Shown here in pieces: positions 1 to 7,278 of a stretch of 64,000 nucleotides of DNA. The DNA comes from Fibrobacterota bacterium. Its GTDB lineage: Bacteria; Fibrobacterota; Chitinivibrionia; Chitinivibrionales; FEN-1185. A program made the translations under genes and the position numbers. The notes under the pieces were generated by a model. It was not told the DNA's origin, searched no databases, and worked only from the letters and a program-made list of their open reading frames with translations. The stretch's first letter is position 1. The number at the start of each line of letters is the position of its first letter. The stretch is taken from positions 248,015 to 312,014 of the forward strand of contig PLWQ01000012.1 in NCBI GenBank assembly GCA_003165595.1, written 5' to 3'.

Positions 1-1
1 G

Positions 2-238
2 TTGCTAACACTTGTAAAGGACTACAAGATCAGCGGCGTGATCTATCATGTGATACGTGGTTGTCATCTGTATGCCATGGAATATATGCGCCTGAAGCGT
101 CTGTTCGAAAAAGAGAAAATTCCGATATACTACCTTGATACGGAATACAGTCGCGAGGACAGCGGACAAATGAAAACAAGAATCGAAGCCTTTCTTGAGA
201 TGTTGGCGACAAAGACCCAAACCGATGATCTGTATTAA
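2..238 (+). CDS. 2-hydroxyacyl-CoA dehydratase / benzoyl-CoA reductase-type subunit, C-terminal part (5' truncated by window)
   Basis: This is the last 78 codons of a gene that starts before the window. The tail has the family signature of HgdB/HgdC and BcrB/BcrC subunits: a GVIYHVIRGCH segment with a Cys that can ligate an Fe-S cluster, then a DTEYSREDSGQ stretch and the terminal TRIEAFLEML helix. Such subunits hold the [4Fe-4S] site that reductively dehydrates 2-hydroxyacyl-CoA or reduces aromatic CoA esters, after electron injection by an ATP-driven activator. The activator gene follows 21 nt downstream, which supports the call and implies one operon. The substrate cannot be decided from this fragment. 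Confidence 0.8.
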   Translation: MLTLVKDYKISGVIYHVIRGCHLYAMEYMRLKRLFEKEKIPIYYLDTEYSREDSGQMKTRIEAFLEMLATKTQTDDLY

Positions 239-259
239 ACTGAAGGAGTATCGATTACA

Positions 260-1978
260 ATGATCAGCACAGGAATAGACGTAGGCGCAAGAAACGTAAA
301 GGTAGTCATTGTCAACGATGGGAAGGTTGTCGCCAAGAGCATGGTACCCACCGGATTCGATCCGTCGGTCTCCGCCAGCGATGCATTACGTAAGGCCATA
401 GAACAAAGCGGCCTGGCGGAATCCGATATCAAACAAATAATCGCTACCGGCGTCAATGCCGAAATGACCTCACACGCCACGGGAAAGGTGAGCATGGTGC
501 GTGCCATGGCGAAGGCCGGCACCTATTTATTTCCAAATGCGAAAACAGTGATCGATGTGGGCGCAGAGGATGCGAGAGCGGTCAAGTGCGACGAGAAAGG
601 AAATATAGCGGATTTCGTGGCCAATGACCGCTGTGCGGCGGGCGCGGGCGCGTTCATCGAGGCCATGACAAGGGCGCTGGAGCTGAATCTGGAAGAGATG
701 GGCTCCCTGTCGCTCAAGGCCGAAAAAGCGATCCCGATGAATGCCCAGTGTGTTATCTTCGGCGAATCGGAAGTTGTCACCTTAATTCATCAAAAAACTC
801 CAAAAGCGGATATTGCGAGGGCAGTCTACGACGCCATGTCCGATAGAATCTCTTCCATGGTCAGAAGATTGGGTATAAATCCTGATGTTGTACTCATAGG
901 AGGAGTAGCCAAAGACGTTGGCCTGGTGAGTTCTCTTAAAAGCAAATTGGGGGTAGACCTGCTTATTCCGGAAGAACCCGAGTTCGCTTCCGCATTGGGA
1001 GCAGCGCTTTCTTCGGCCCTGGAGCATATTGAAGACCGTGTTATTTCGTTGCCCAAGGTAGAGATGGGCGATGGCGATAACGGAAAAGGCGCAAAGAAAG
1101 AATATTGGAGATGGCCGGAATACAGAAAAACCGTAGAAGGAATGGATCCAAAAAAGGCCAAGATAATCTCCGCCGGTATTGATGTCGGTTCCGTGGGTTC
1201 GAAGGCTGCGGTCATGCTCGATGGAGAGATATATACTTGGGCCATTATGCGGACGGGCTCAAATAGCCCGGAAAGTGCAACGAAGATTTTGAATTGGGCA
1301 TTGGAGGGCACGGGTCTTACGGAAAAAGATGTTCACTATATCGTGGGAACCGGGTATGGAAGAGTCAACGTGCCTATGGCAAAAAAGGCGATTACGGAAA
1401 TCGCCTGTCACGGAAGGGGTGCGTCATATATCTGGGGACCTACGGTTAAAACCGTGTTGGATGTGGGCGGTCAGGATATCAAAGCCATCCGCATCGATGA
1501 AAAGGGCAAAATAACCTCGTTTCTTATGAATGATAAATGCGCAGCAGGGACGGGAAGAGGGATGGAAGTCATTGCAGACCTTTTATCGGTACCTATCCAG
1601 GAGGTTGGTGCGCACTCATTGCAAGTCGAGAAAGATCCGCCTCCGGTGAGTTCGACCTGCGTCGTCTTTGCCAAATCCGAGTCGGTATCGCTCTTGCGAA
1701 AGGGATGGACCAAGGAAATGGTACTGGCATCGTACTGTAATGCAATGTCTCTCAGAATGCATGAATTGCTGAATAAGGTAGGTATTGAGCCGAATTTTGT
1801 CATTACAGGCGGTCAATCCAAAAATATCGGGATCGTAAAGAGGATAGAGAGGCTCATTGGTTTCAATTGCCTCCCGCTGCCGCAGAATAGAAATTGTGAA
1901 TTGGATCCTCAAACGGCAGGTGCCATTGGGGCAGCGCTTTTTTCCAAGGCACTGTACGAGAAAGAACAGAGAGCATAA
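260..1978 (+). CDS. Fused double BadF/BcrA-type ATPase, acyl-CoA dehydratase activator
   Basis: 572 residues with two tandem ASKHA ATPase domains (BadF/BadG/BcrA/BcrD family), where HgdC-type activators have one. Each copy starts with the phosphate-1 motif (GIDVGARN near residue 5, GIDVGSVG near 306). Each also carries the two cysteines that ligate the dimer-bridging [4Fe-4S] cluster: C125 in NDRCAAGAG and C164 in the first half, C427 in NDKCAAGTG and C467 in the second. By family knowledge it hydrolyses ATP to push a low-potential electron into the dehydratase or reductase. The fusion makes the normally dimeric activator intramolecular. ATG 260 follows a GAAGGAG box. Ferredoxin-type donors lie directly downstream. 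Confidence 0.88.
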   Translation: MISTGIDVGARNVKVVIVNDGKVVAKSMVPTGFDPSVSASDALRKAIEQSGLAESDIKQIIATGVNAEMTSHATGKVSMVRAMAKAGTYLFPNAKTVIDVGAEDARAVKCDEKGNIADFVANDRCAAGAGAFIEAMTRALELNLEEMGSLSLKAEKAIPMNAQCVIFGESEVVTLIHQKTPKADIARAVYDAMSDRISSMVRRLGINPDVVLIGGVAKDVGLVSSLKSKLGVDLLIPEEPEFASALGAALSSALEHIEDRVISLPKVEMGDGDNGKGAKKEYWRWPEYRKTVEGMDPKKAKIISAGIDVGSVGSKAAVMLDGEIYTWAIMRTGSNSPESATKILNWALEGTGLTEKDVHYIVGTGYGRVNVPMAKKAITEIACHGRGASYIWGPTVKTVLDVGGQDIKAIRIDEKGKITSFLMNDKCAAGTGRGMEVIADLLSVPIQEVGAHSLQVEKDPPPVSSTCVVFAKSESVSLLRKGWTKEMVLASYCNAMSLRMHELLNKVGIEPNFVITGGQSKNIGIVKRIERLIGFNCLPLPQNRNCELDPQTAGAIGAALFSKALYEKEQRA

Positions 1979-1998
1979 AGAACGGAAGCGAAGTTTAC

Positions 1999-2283
1999 AT
2001 GATTATTCACTATGGATATCAAGACGGTTCGGGTAAGTATTACGTAAGCATTGATGCCGAAAAGTGCAATGCGTGCAAAGTCTGCATTGAGAAATGTCCT
2101 CAAAATGCGCTTAAGATCGATACGGTGATGATTGACATAGAGGATAAGCAGGTGGCTGTGGTCCATGAGTCGCACCGGAAAAAGATCCAGTATACCTGCG
2201 CCTCCTGTCACCAGAAGAAAGAAATCCATTGTGCGCAATCATGTAAGAAGGGAGCAATTGCCGCCACGTGGGAAAAGAAATAA
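1999..2283 (+). CDS. Small ferredoxin-like Fe-S protein
   Basis: 94 residues. The N-terminal part carries a bacterial ferredoxin motif CNACKVCIEKCP near residues 20-31. The C-terminal part adds CASCHQ and CAQSC cysteines, enough for a second cluster with unusual spacing. It lies 20 nt after the activator gene, and its 3' end overlaps the next gene by 16 nt, so it is translationally coupled to the NuoG-like protein. The likely role is electron transfer to the ATP-driven activator, inferred from position. ATG 1999 has a GGAAGCGAAG box upstream. Confidence 0.8.
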   Translation: MIIHYGYQDGSGKYYVSIDAEKCNACKVCIEKCPQNALKIDTVMIDIEDKQVAVVHESHRKKIQYTCASCHQKKEIHCAQSCKKGAIAATWEKK

Positions 2284-3371
2284 CCATATCCATTGATAAT
2301 CATGAAGTTCGTTCGCAAGAAGGGGCTTCAATTATCGAGGCGGCAGATAAAGTGGGGATCTACATTCCTCGCCTTTGTTACCATCCGGATGTTCCGCCCG
2401 GGCCGGGGACCAAGGCAAACGGCCGAATCTACAGGGGCGGCGAACTCATCGAGGCGGGCGGCGCCGATGATGCAGAATACCATGGATGCAATCTCTGCGT
2501 CGTGGAAATTGCGGGAAGAGGTGATTGTCAGGCATGCGCCACCCTGGCACAGGAAGGGATGGTTATTGCTTCGAATACACCGCGCATCCGGGAAAAAAGA
2601 AAAGAAAGCCTGGCACGGATCATTGCACTGCATCCCCATGCCTGCCTGTCCTGCTCCGAACGGTCCGGTTGCGACCGGGGATCGTGCACCCAGGGCGTGA
2701 TAAAAAACGCACGGTGCTGCCCGAAATTTGACAACTGCGAATTCCAGAGGGTGAGTGAATATATAGAGGTCAAAAACGACGTTGCGCAATACATTTCCAG
2801 GGACTTTCCCGTTAGCGAAACGCCGTTTTTCCTTCTCGATCCTAATCTTTGCATCGGGTGCGCCCGGTGCGTACGGGCCTGCGAGAACGTTTCGGGGAAA
2901 CAGGTAATGGGGTTTGCGTTGCGTAACGGTGAATTTATTATCGGAACCGCCGAAGCGTCCCATAAGAAATCGGGGTGCGTGTTCTGCGGCGCCTGTGTTG
3001 CAGTGTGTCCTACAGGCGCTCTAATGGAAAAAGGGCTGCCCTGGAGGAAGAAAGCGGAACTGAAGCTCGCTCCTGTCATATTGCCGCCGGAGGATGACCT
3101 TGAACTATCCGAAGAAAATGTAAAGAGAGTTCCTGAAGTAAGTGGAGTCTACCAACTGTTAAACGAAAAGCAGGAAGTAATTTATATTCGAGGTGCCGAC
3201 AATATACGCAAAGACTTGGAGGAGAAGTGGCAATCGGTGGAAAATGCCCGTTTCTTCCAGTACGAAGATCATGCTATGTATACCATGAGAGAGAACGAGA
3301 TGGTGGAAAAATTTCTTAAGAAATTCGGTAAATTGCCTGAGGTTAATAATGAGATTTCGGACCTGTATTAA
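2268..3371 (+). CDS. NuoG/HoxU-like multi-cluster Fe-S protein with C-terminal GIY-YIG-like domain
   Basis: 367 residues starting at GTG 2268. The order is a plant-type [2Fe-2S] domain (CysLys-rich first ligand at RLCYHP, an inserted Gly-rich loop, then CNLC and CQAC), a NuoG-type His-Cys cluster (HPHACLSC, CDRGSC), and a dicluster ferredoxin (CIGCARCVRACE, CVFCGACVAVCP). This architecture is that of electron-input subunits of complex I and hydrogenases, here probably feeding the acyl-CoA dehydratase activator. Residues 291-367 are unexpected: GVYQLLN, then EVIYIRGADNIRKDL, then a late Glu helix, the layout of UvrC-type GIY-YIG domains but with YIG changed to YIR. No NADH-binding module is present. 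Confidence 0.8.
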   Translation: MGKEITISIDNHEVRSQEGASIIEAADKVGIYIPRLCYHPDVPPGPGTKANGRIYRGGELIEAGGADDAEYHGCNLCVVEIAGRGDCQACATLAQEGMVIASNTPRIREKRKESLARIIALHPHACLSCSERSGCDRGSCTQGVIKNARCCPKFDNCEFQRVSEYIEVKNDVAQYISRDFPVSETPFFLLDPNLCIGCARCVRACENVSGKQVMGFALRNGEFIIGTAEASHKKSGCVFCGACVAVCPTGALMEKGLPWRKKAELKLAPVILPPEDDLELSEENVKRVPEVSGVYQLLNEKQEVIYIRGADNIRKDLEEKWQSVENARFFQYEDHAMYTMRENEMVEKFLKKFGKLPEVNNEISDLY

Positions 3372-3372
3372 A

Positions 3373-3530
3373 GGACCCCGCAGCAAGCTGCGGGGACCGC
3401 GACTACAACCGGATGTACGCCCCGGTGAGCAGCCCGCAATCCTTCCATCCCTATGGAAGAAGAAATATTTGTATTCGCTCGCTAACCCCGAAGCAAGCTT
3501 CGGGGAATTCGCTCGCTGTGGGATTGAAAC
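3373..3530. repeat. Dispersed palindromic repeat, copy 1 (longest form)
   Basis: This copy has two perfect stem-loops of the same design: CCCCGCAGC-AA-GCTGCGGGG at 3376-3395 and CCCCGAAGC-AA-GCTTCGGGG at 3486-3505. Between them is TTCCATCCCTATGGAAGAAG and a CGCTCGCTAA stretch, and it ends GCTCGCTGTGGGATT. The same parts recur at 9858, 16019, 23317 and 40140. It lies between the NuoG-like gene and the next secreted-protein gene, and it is read through in frame by the latter's upstream extension. Confidence 0.75.
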
Positions 3531-3543
3531 CTGTTTTTTGATT

Positions 3544-4854
3544 ATGCTGCCATCCGTTTTCTGCCTTGCGGCTGATTCGGCCTCGGCCTCCGCATCCACG
3601 AAAATTACCGACTCGGCCGCGTCAGTAGTATCCGTGAAGAAGGCCGACTCGGCCCCGGCCTTTATTTCCATGGCCGGAGACTGCAGATACCCCGCCGTCG
3701 TCTCGGAGGGAAACAACCTCCACTTGACATGGGTTGTTACGGAGGGGGTGACAGCAAGCATTTATTACCGGCGGAGCGCTGATGAGGGAAAAGACTGGAC
3801 AATCTCCCGGCGGATTAGCAACGAAAAGAGCGATTGTTATCCTCCGGCAATGGCGGTAAACTCGGGAATAGTGCACGTTGCATGGATAGACTACGGCGAG
3901 ACGGTAGACGGAGAGCTCTACTACTCCCGGAGCCTTGACGGAGGAGAGACCTGGGAAAAGAACCGCATCCTTATCACCGATGCCAACAGCGCGCGTTATC
4001 CGTTGCTTGCCTGCAAGGAACAAAATGTCTACCTGATCTGGCAGGACGTGGAAAACAAAGTTTACTTCAAGGCCAGCCGAGACCAGGGACTTACCTGGGA
4101 AAAGGAGATGCTTCTGGGAAAAGTGGGTAAGCATTCTTGTTATTGTTACCCCCCGGCCCTTTCGTGCAACGGAAATGAATTGCTGGTGGTGTGGACCGAC
4201 TTTCGGGAGGATAAAAAGGGCATTAACCTTGGATTGGACGGATTTACGCTCTTCAAAAACAACGACAAAATGGTCTCCTCCGTTGTCTGCCGGACAAGCG
4301 CGGACAAGGGCCGTACCTGGAACAACGAACAGGTCCTGTCGGCAACCCCGGTCTCCAAGGAAACGAAGGAGGAAATTGACAATCCCATAGTGCTTTCGGA
4401 CGGCTCGCAGTCGTATCTTTTTTGGCTTGACAGACGCAATATTCAGCTCGGCGAAATTTTCTACGCCCGATTCGACCCAAAGACGGACAAATGTCCCATC
4501 ACCGGCAGGAACTTGTATCCTATCGAAAAGAGGTCACCGAAGCGTCCGTCGGTGGTGTTCGACAAAGACAAGCACCTTCATTTCACGTGGGCAAGCTATT
4601 TAGGCGGGGAATCGGTCGTCTCCTACGGCGAGATCGACCCTGCGGGAAATGCCCTGAAAGAAAAGAAAGAGCTCACGACGAGCGTCGGCAGTTACAATAA
4701 TCCGATCATAACGATGACCGCTTCCGGATTTTTGCACGTATTCTGGTTTGATGCACCGAAAGACAAGACCGAATGGTCAAGGATATTTTTAAAGACAAGC
4801 AAGGACAATGGGGCGACCTGGGAAGACTGGGGATCTCAAAAGAAGGAAATGTAA
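3544..4854 (+). CDS. Exported sialidase-like (BNR/Asp-box) propeller protein
   Basis: About 436 residues from ATG 3544. A short hydrophobic stretch (LPSVFCLA) precedes a Ser/Ala/Lys-rich linker and then repeated Asp-box motifs such as SADEGKDWT, SLDGGETWE, SRDQGLTWE, SADKGRTWN and SKDNGATWE. These are typical of sialidase-fold six-bladed propellers. I see no clear sialidase catalytic Arg triad or Tyr, so glycosidase activity is not claimed. The frame is open from ATG 3349, which has its own GAGG box, but codons 9-60 of that version are the dispersed repeat. I therefore think the native 5' end was replaced. It heads a three-gene secreted operon. Confidence 0.65.
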   Translation: MLPSVFCLAADSASASASTKITDSAASVVSVKKADSAPAFISMAGDCRYPAVVSEGNNLHLTWVVTEGVTASIYYRRSADEGKDWTISRRISNEKSDCYPPAMAVNSGIVHVAWIDYGETVDGELYYSRSLDGGETWEKNRILITDANSARYPLLACKEQNVYLIWQDVENKVYFKASRDQGLTWEKEMLLGKVGKHSCYCYPPALSCNGNELLVVWTDFREDKKGINLGLDGFTLFKNNDKMVSSVVCRTSADKGRTWNNEQVLSATPVSKETKEEIDNPIVLSDGSQSYLFWLDRRNIQLGEIFYARFDPKTDKCPITGRNLYPIEKRSPKRPSVVFDKDKHLHFTWASYLGGESVVSYGEIDPAGNALKEKKELTTSVGSYNNPIITMTASGFLHVFWFDAPKDKTEWSRIFLKTSKDNGATWEDWGSQKKEM

Positions 4855-4856
4855 TA

Positions 4857-5675
4857 GTGAAAACATTTTCACTCTTTCAATCGCCGAAGGTCGGTTGCAC
4901 GCGGAAGCCCTTGACACCTGTCTCATTGCTCGCGGCAGTCTCGCTTGCCGTGTTCCTTGTGTTTTTCTGTGCTAGGGTCGTGGCTCAGGAGGATTCGCTT
5001 TCGAAAATAAAACTCATTTCCACGAACGATTCTCTTTCAAAGGGAAGCATGACGGATCGAGGGGATTCGCTCACAAAGAACAAGGCCGCCGTTCAAAAAG
5101 AATCTCCTTCAAAGAACACCGATGTTGATATGAAGGAGCTGACGAACATCGTCTTAACGGATAAGAAGATCCGTGCCTCCGGATGGGGTGAATACATAGT
5201 CGGAGGACATTGCCTCTGCTGTGACAATATGAGAAGTGCCGACTGTATTACGGTCAATACCACCAACAGAACGGACAAGCTGCGTATTAAACAGATTATT
5301 GACGGGAAAACAGAAGCGGACACCGGAGACAACACCACTTATTTCGGCGACTTATTTGAGCGAGAAGTGCCGACAAAACCCGTCGCACTGCTCATGGCCG
5401 AAATTACCTTGCCTAAACTGCAGGACATCTACAGGATAATAGTGTATACCGTGGCGGACAGCTTGAAAAGGAAGAACGTTCTTTTCAATTGCGAATTGGG
5501 CTACACCGACCAGTTCGACAGGCTGCAATGGGCTGGAAAGGTTGAAAACAGGGCGCATGACGGCCATATCACCTTCGACCTGGAAAAACCCATTTTCACC
5601 AAGGATATCCTCTTGAAAGTAGAGGACGGAAGAAACAGAATAACCGAAGTGGCCATATTTACCAAGAACAAATAA
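4857..5675 (+). CDS. Exported protein of unknown function, discoidin-like shape
   Basis: About 272 residues from GTG 4857, chosen because AGAAGGAA sits 8 nt upstream and a signal anchor (SLLAAVSLAVFLVFFCARVVA) follows. GTG starts two bases after the previous stop, so the two genes are coupled. The N-terminal third repeats DSLSK/DSLTK units, a low-complexity linker. The rest contains a Cys cluster (CLCCDNMRSADC) and a beta-rich segment ending in DILLKVEDG and ITEVAIF, which resembles F5/8 type C (discoidin) domains. I do not recognise the family. Its place between a propeller and a phosphatase-like protein suggests a shared surface role. Confidence 0.65.
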   Translation: MKTFSLFQSPKVGCTRKPLTPVSLLAAVSLAVFLVFFCARVVAQEDSLSKIKLISTNDSLSKGSMTDRGDSLTKNKAAVQKESPSKNTDVDMKELTNIVLTDKKIRASGWGEYIVGGHCLCCDNMRSADCITVNTTNRTDKLRIKQIIDGKTEADTGDNTTYFGDLFEREVPTKPVALLMAEITLPKLQDIYRIIVYTVADSLKRKNVLFNCELGYTDQFDRLQWAGKVENRAHDGHITFDLEKPIFTKDILLKVEDGRNRITEVAIFTKNK

Positions 5676-5683
5676 GAGTGAAC

Positions 5684-5706
5684 GACCACCGCCACAGGCG
5701 GTGGCT
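5684..5706. repeat. Intergenic hairpin
   Basis: CCACCGCC-ACA-GGCGGTGG forms an 8-bp stem with a 3-nt loop between the second and third genes of the secreted operon. No T-run follows, so it is more likely an mRNA-stabilising or attenuating hairpin than a terminator. A partial copy of the left arm (CAACCACCGCCACAGG) occurs near 41540. Confidence 0.5.
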
Positions 5707-5752
5707 TTGGGAGACGGGCATGGCCACAAATGTCAATTCAAGGTAGCAGGTA

Positions 5753-6745
5753 ATGACCCTCTCTAAAATACTATCCCCTCTCATTGCGACGATCCTCTTA
5801 ACGGCCATGCCGTCGAACGCCGGCGACCAGTCCGTTCCCCAGAAATCTCAAGCCAGGAATCTATTCATTATCGTTATGAACGGTGTGCGCTACAATGATG
5901 CGTTCGGCGACAAGAACCACTTGTACATCGATAATATCTGGACCAAGCTCCGGCCTCTCGGGACGATCTGCACCAAGTTCGAGAATCGAGAACTCACCCT
6001 GCCCATCCCGGCGCAGATGAGTCTTCTTACCGGCGTGTGGCATGTCCTAAGAAATCCGTTCAGTGAAACCATTCGCCCCACCTTCCCGACCCTGTTTGAA
6101 TACTGGAACAGCGTCAGGAAAGATTCCGGAACTTCCTCCTATTTCGCCTCAAGCAGGCGAAATTTCGAAATCCTAGACTACAGCACTAGCACTGAGTTCG
6201 GGGCTAAATATGCGCCTACATTTGAGGCTGACAAGGAAGTGAAAGAGAACGAAAACGCAATCTATGAGAAGGCGCTGCCCCATATCATGGAAAAACACCC
6301 TTCTTTCGTGTATCTCAGCTTTGGCGCCGGGGGCGGTACCGAAACACCGGAAAAGGAACTGGCTGCCGAATGCCCATTGAAAGGTCAGAAGGATGCCTGC
6401 GGCGGAGCCGCCGGGCTGAATTCCTATTACGAGTCGATAATCCTTATGGATCAGATTGTCTATGACCTCTGGGACCGGATTCAGAAAGTGGACGCCTATA
6501 AGGACAAAACGGTTTTTCTGGTAATGAGCGTCCACGGAAGACACACCGATGATTACCACGGCTATGGGGACAAGTGCCGGGGGTGCACGGAACTTTTTCT
6601 CCTGGCAATCGGACCGGGGATCAAGAAGAATTTCGTTTCCAAACAGGGAAGAACCCTTATCGATATCTGCAAAACTGTGGGAACTCTCTTCAATATCCCT
6701 ACCCCGTACGCAAAAGGCGATGTCATGAAGGAACTATTCGAATAG
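5753..6745 (+). CDS. Exported alkaline-phosphatase-superfamily protein, probably catalytically impaired
   Basis: 330 residues with a cleavable signal peptide ending near PSNAG. The fold signature of type I phosphodiesterase/sulfatase enzymes is present: a strand-turn IVMNGVR (about 40-46), a nucleophile region LTLPIPAQMSLLTG, and a C-terminal SVHGRHTDDYHGYGDKCRGC...GPGI block. Two metal ligands look lost. The Asp of the usual DG-R is Asn43, and the Asp of the usual DHG is Val260. The nucleophile Thr and later His are kept. It may bind rather than hydrolyse a phospho- or sulfo-substrate. It is the third gene of the 3544-6745 operon. Confidence 0.7.
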   Translation: MTLSKILSPLIATILLTAMPSNAGDQSVPQKSQARNLFIIVMNGVRYNDAFGDKNHLYIDNIWTKLRPLGTICTKFENRELTLPIPAQMSLLTGVWHVLRNPFSETIRPTFPTLFEYWNSVRKDSGTSSYFASSRRNFEILDYSTSTEFGAKYAPTFEADKEVKENENAIYEKALPHIMEKHPSFVYLSFGAGGGTETPEKELAAECPLKGQKDACGGAAGLNSYYESIILMDQIVYDLWDRIQKVDAYKDKTVFLVMSVHGRHTDDYHGYGDKCRGCTELFLLAIGPGIKKNFVSKQGRTLIDICKTVGTLFNIPTPYAKGDVMKELFE

Positions 6746-6929
6746 TTTGGTGTGCCTTTCAGGGATGCCATAAGCTTTCGACTTCAAGAATGCATTGCCG
6801 GCTGTTCGTCTAAATCCGCAACGCACCCCACCCCCAGCCGTTGGCGAAGACGTTGCTGCTCCTGTAGGAATTGTGTGTAGCCCAAGTCGTGGTCTCCTTG
6901 ACAAGGAGAAGGGAGCAGTATTCCTGTTT

Positions 6930-6980
6930 TCTCCCCCTCTCCCTATCGAGGAGAGGGGTGCCGCGTAGCGGGGTGAGGCG
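6930..6980. repeat. REP-like palindromic element
   Basis: CTCCCCCTCTCCC and GAGGAGAGGGG form a stem, followed by GCCGCGTAGCGGGGTGAGGCG. This resembles intergenic REP-like elements common in FCB genomes. Only one copy is in this window. Confidence 0.45.
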
Positions 6981-7059
6981 GGCATCGGTTTGAGCGAGAA
7001 TGCCGGATAGGCATTGAATTCCCCGCACTGTGGATCACTCCCGAGTATGTCGACTGCGT

Positions 7060-7157
7060 CTTAGAGGGTATGGCAATAACTACGATGATTGGTGCGAAGC
7101 ACCATTACCATGCCATAAGGAAACGAAGTGACAATACGCTCGCTGTGGTATTCGGGA
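7060..7157. repeat. Dispersed repeat, second type, copy A
   Basis: GGGTATGGCAATAACTACGA..GATTGGTGCGAAGCACCATTACCATGCC, then AAACGAAGTGACAA and CGCTCGCTGTGGTATTCGGG. It is close to the element at 24386-24480. The arms GGTATGGCAAT and ATTACCATGCC form an imperfect hairpin, and its end matches the end of the first repeat type. Confidence 0.7.
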
Positions 7158-7208
7158 TGCGGGACAAACCAGTCGAATTCGTCAAGGCAGATAGGATTCA
7201 CTTTGGGC

Positions 7209-7247
7209 AAAAAAAAGTTCCCCCTCGACCGAAAGTCGAGGGGGAAC
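7209..7247 (-). terminator. Rho-independent terminator
   Basis: On the minus strand, a 13-bp GC-rich stem (GTTCCCCCTCGAC / GTCGAGGGGGAAC) with a 5-nt loop is followed directly by a run of eight T. It lies about 30 nt past the stop at 7279. Confidence 0.9.
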
Positions 7248-7278
7248 GGCACTCGGATTGTCTTGTAATCCTCAAGTG

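Larger units (their letters stand above)
6746..7278. other. Non-coding stretch with repeats and a terminator
   Basis: No credible gene. It contains a GC-rich REP-like palindromic segment (6930-6980), a dispersed repeat of the second type (7060-7157) and the terminator of the minus-strand gene at 7279. Confidence 0.6.

Noticed and set aside
2-3371. Class I benzoyl-CoA reductase operon
   Set aside because: The activator family fits, but only the tail of one dehydratase-type subunit is visible. 2-Hydroxyacyl-CoA dehydratase is as likely, so no pathway was named.
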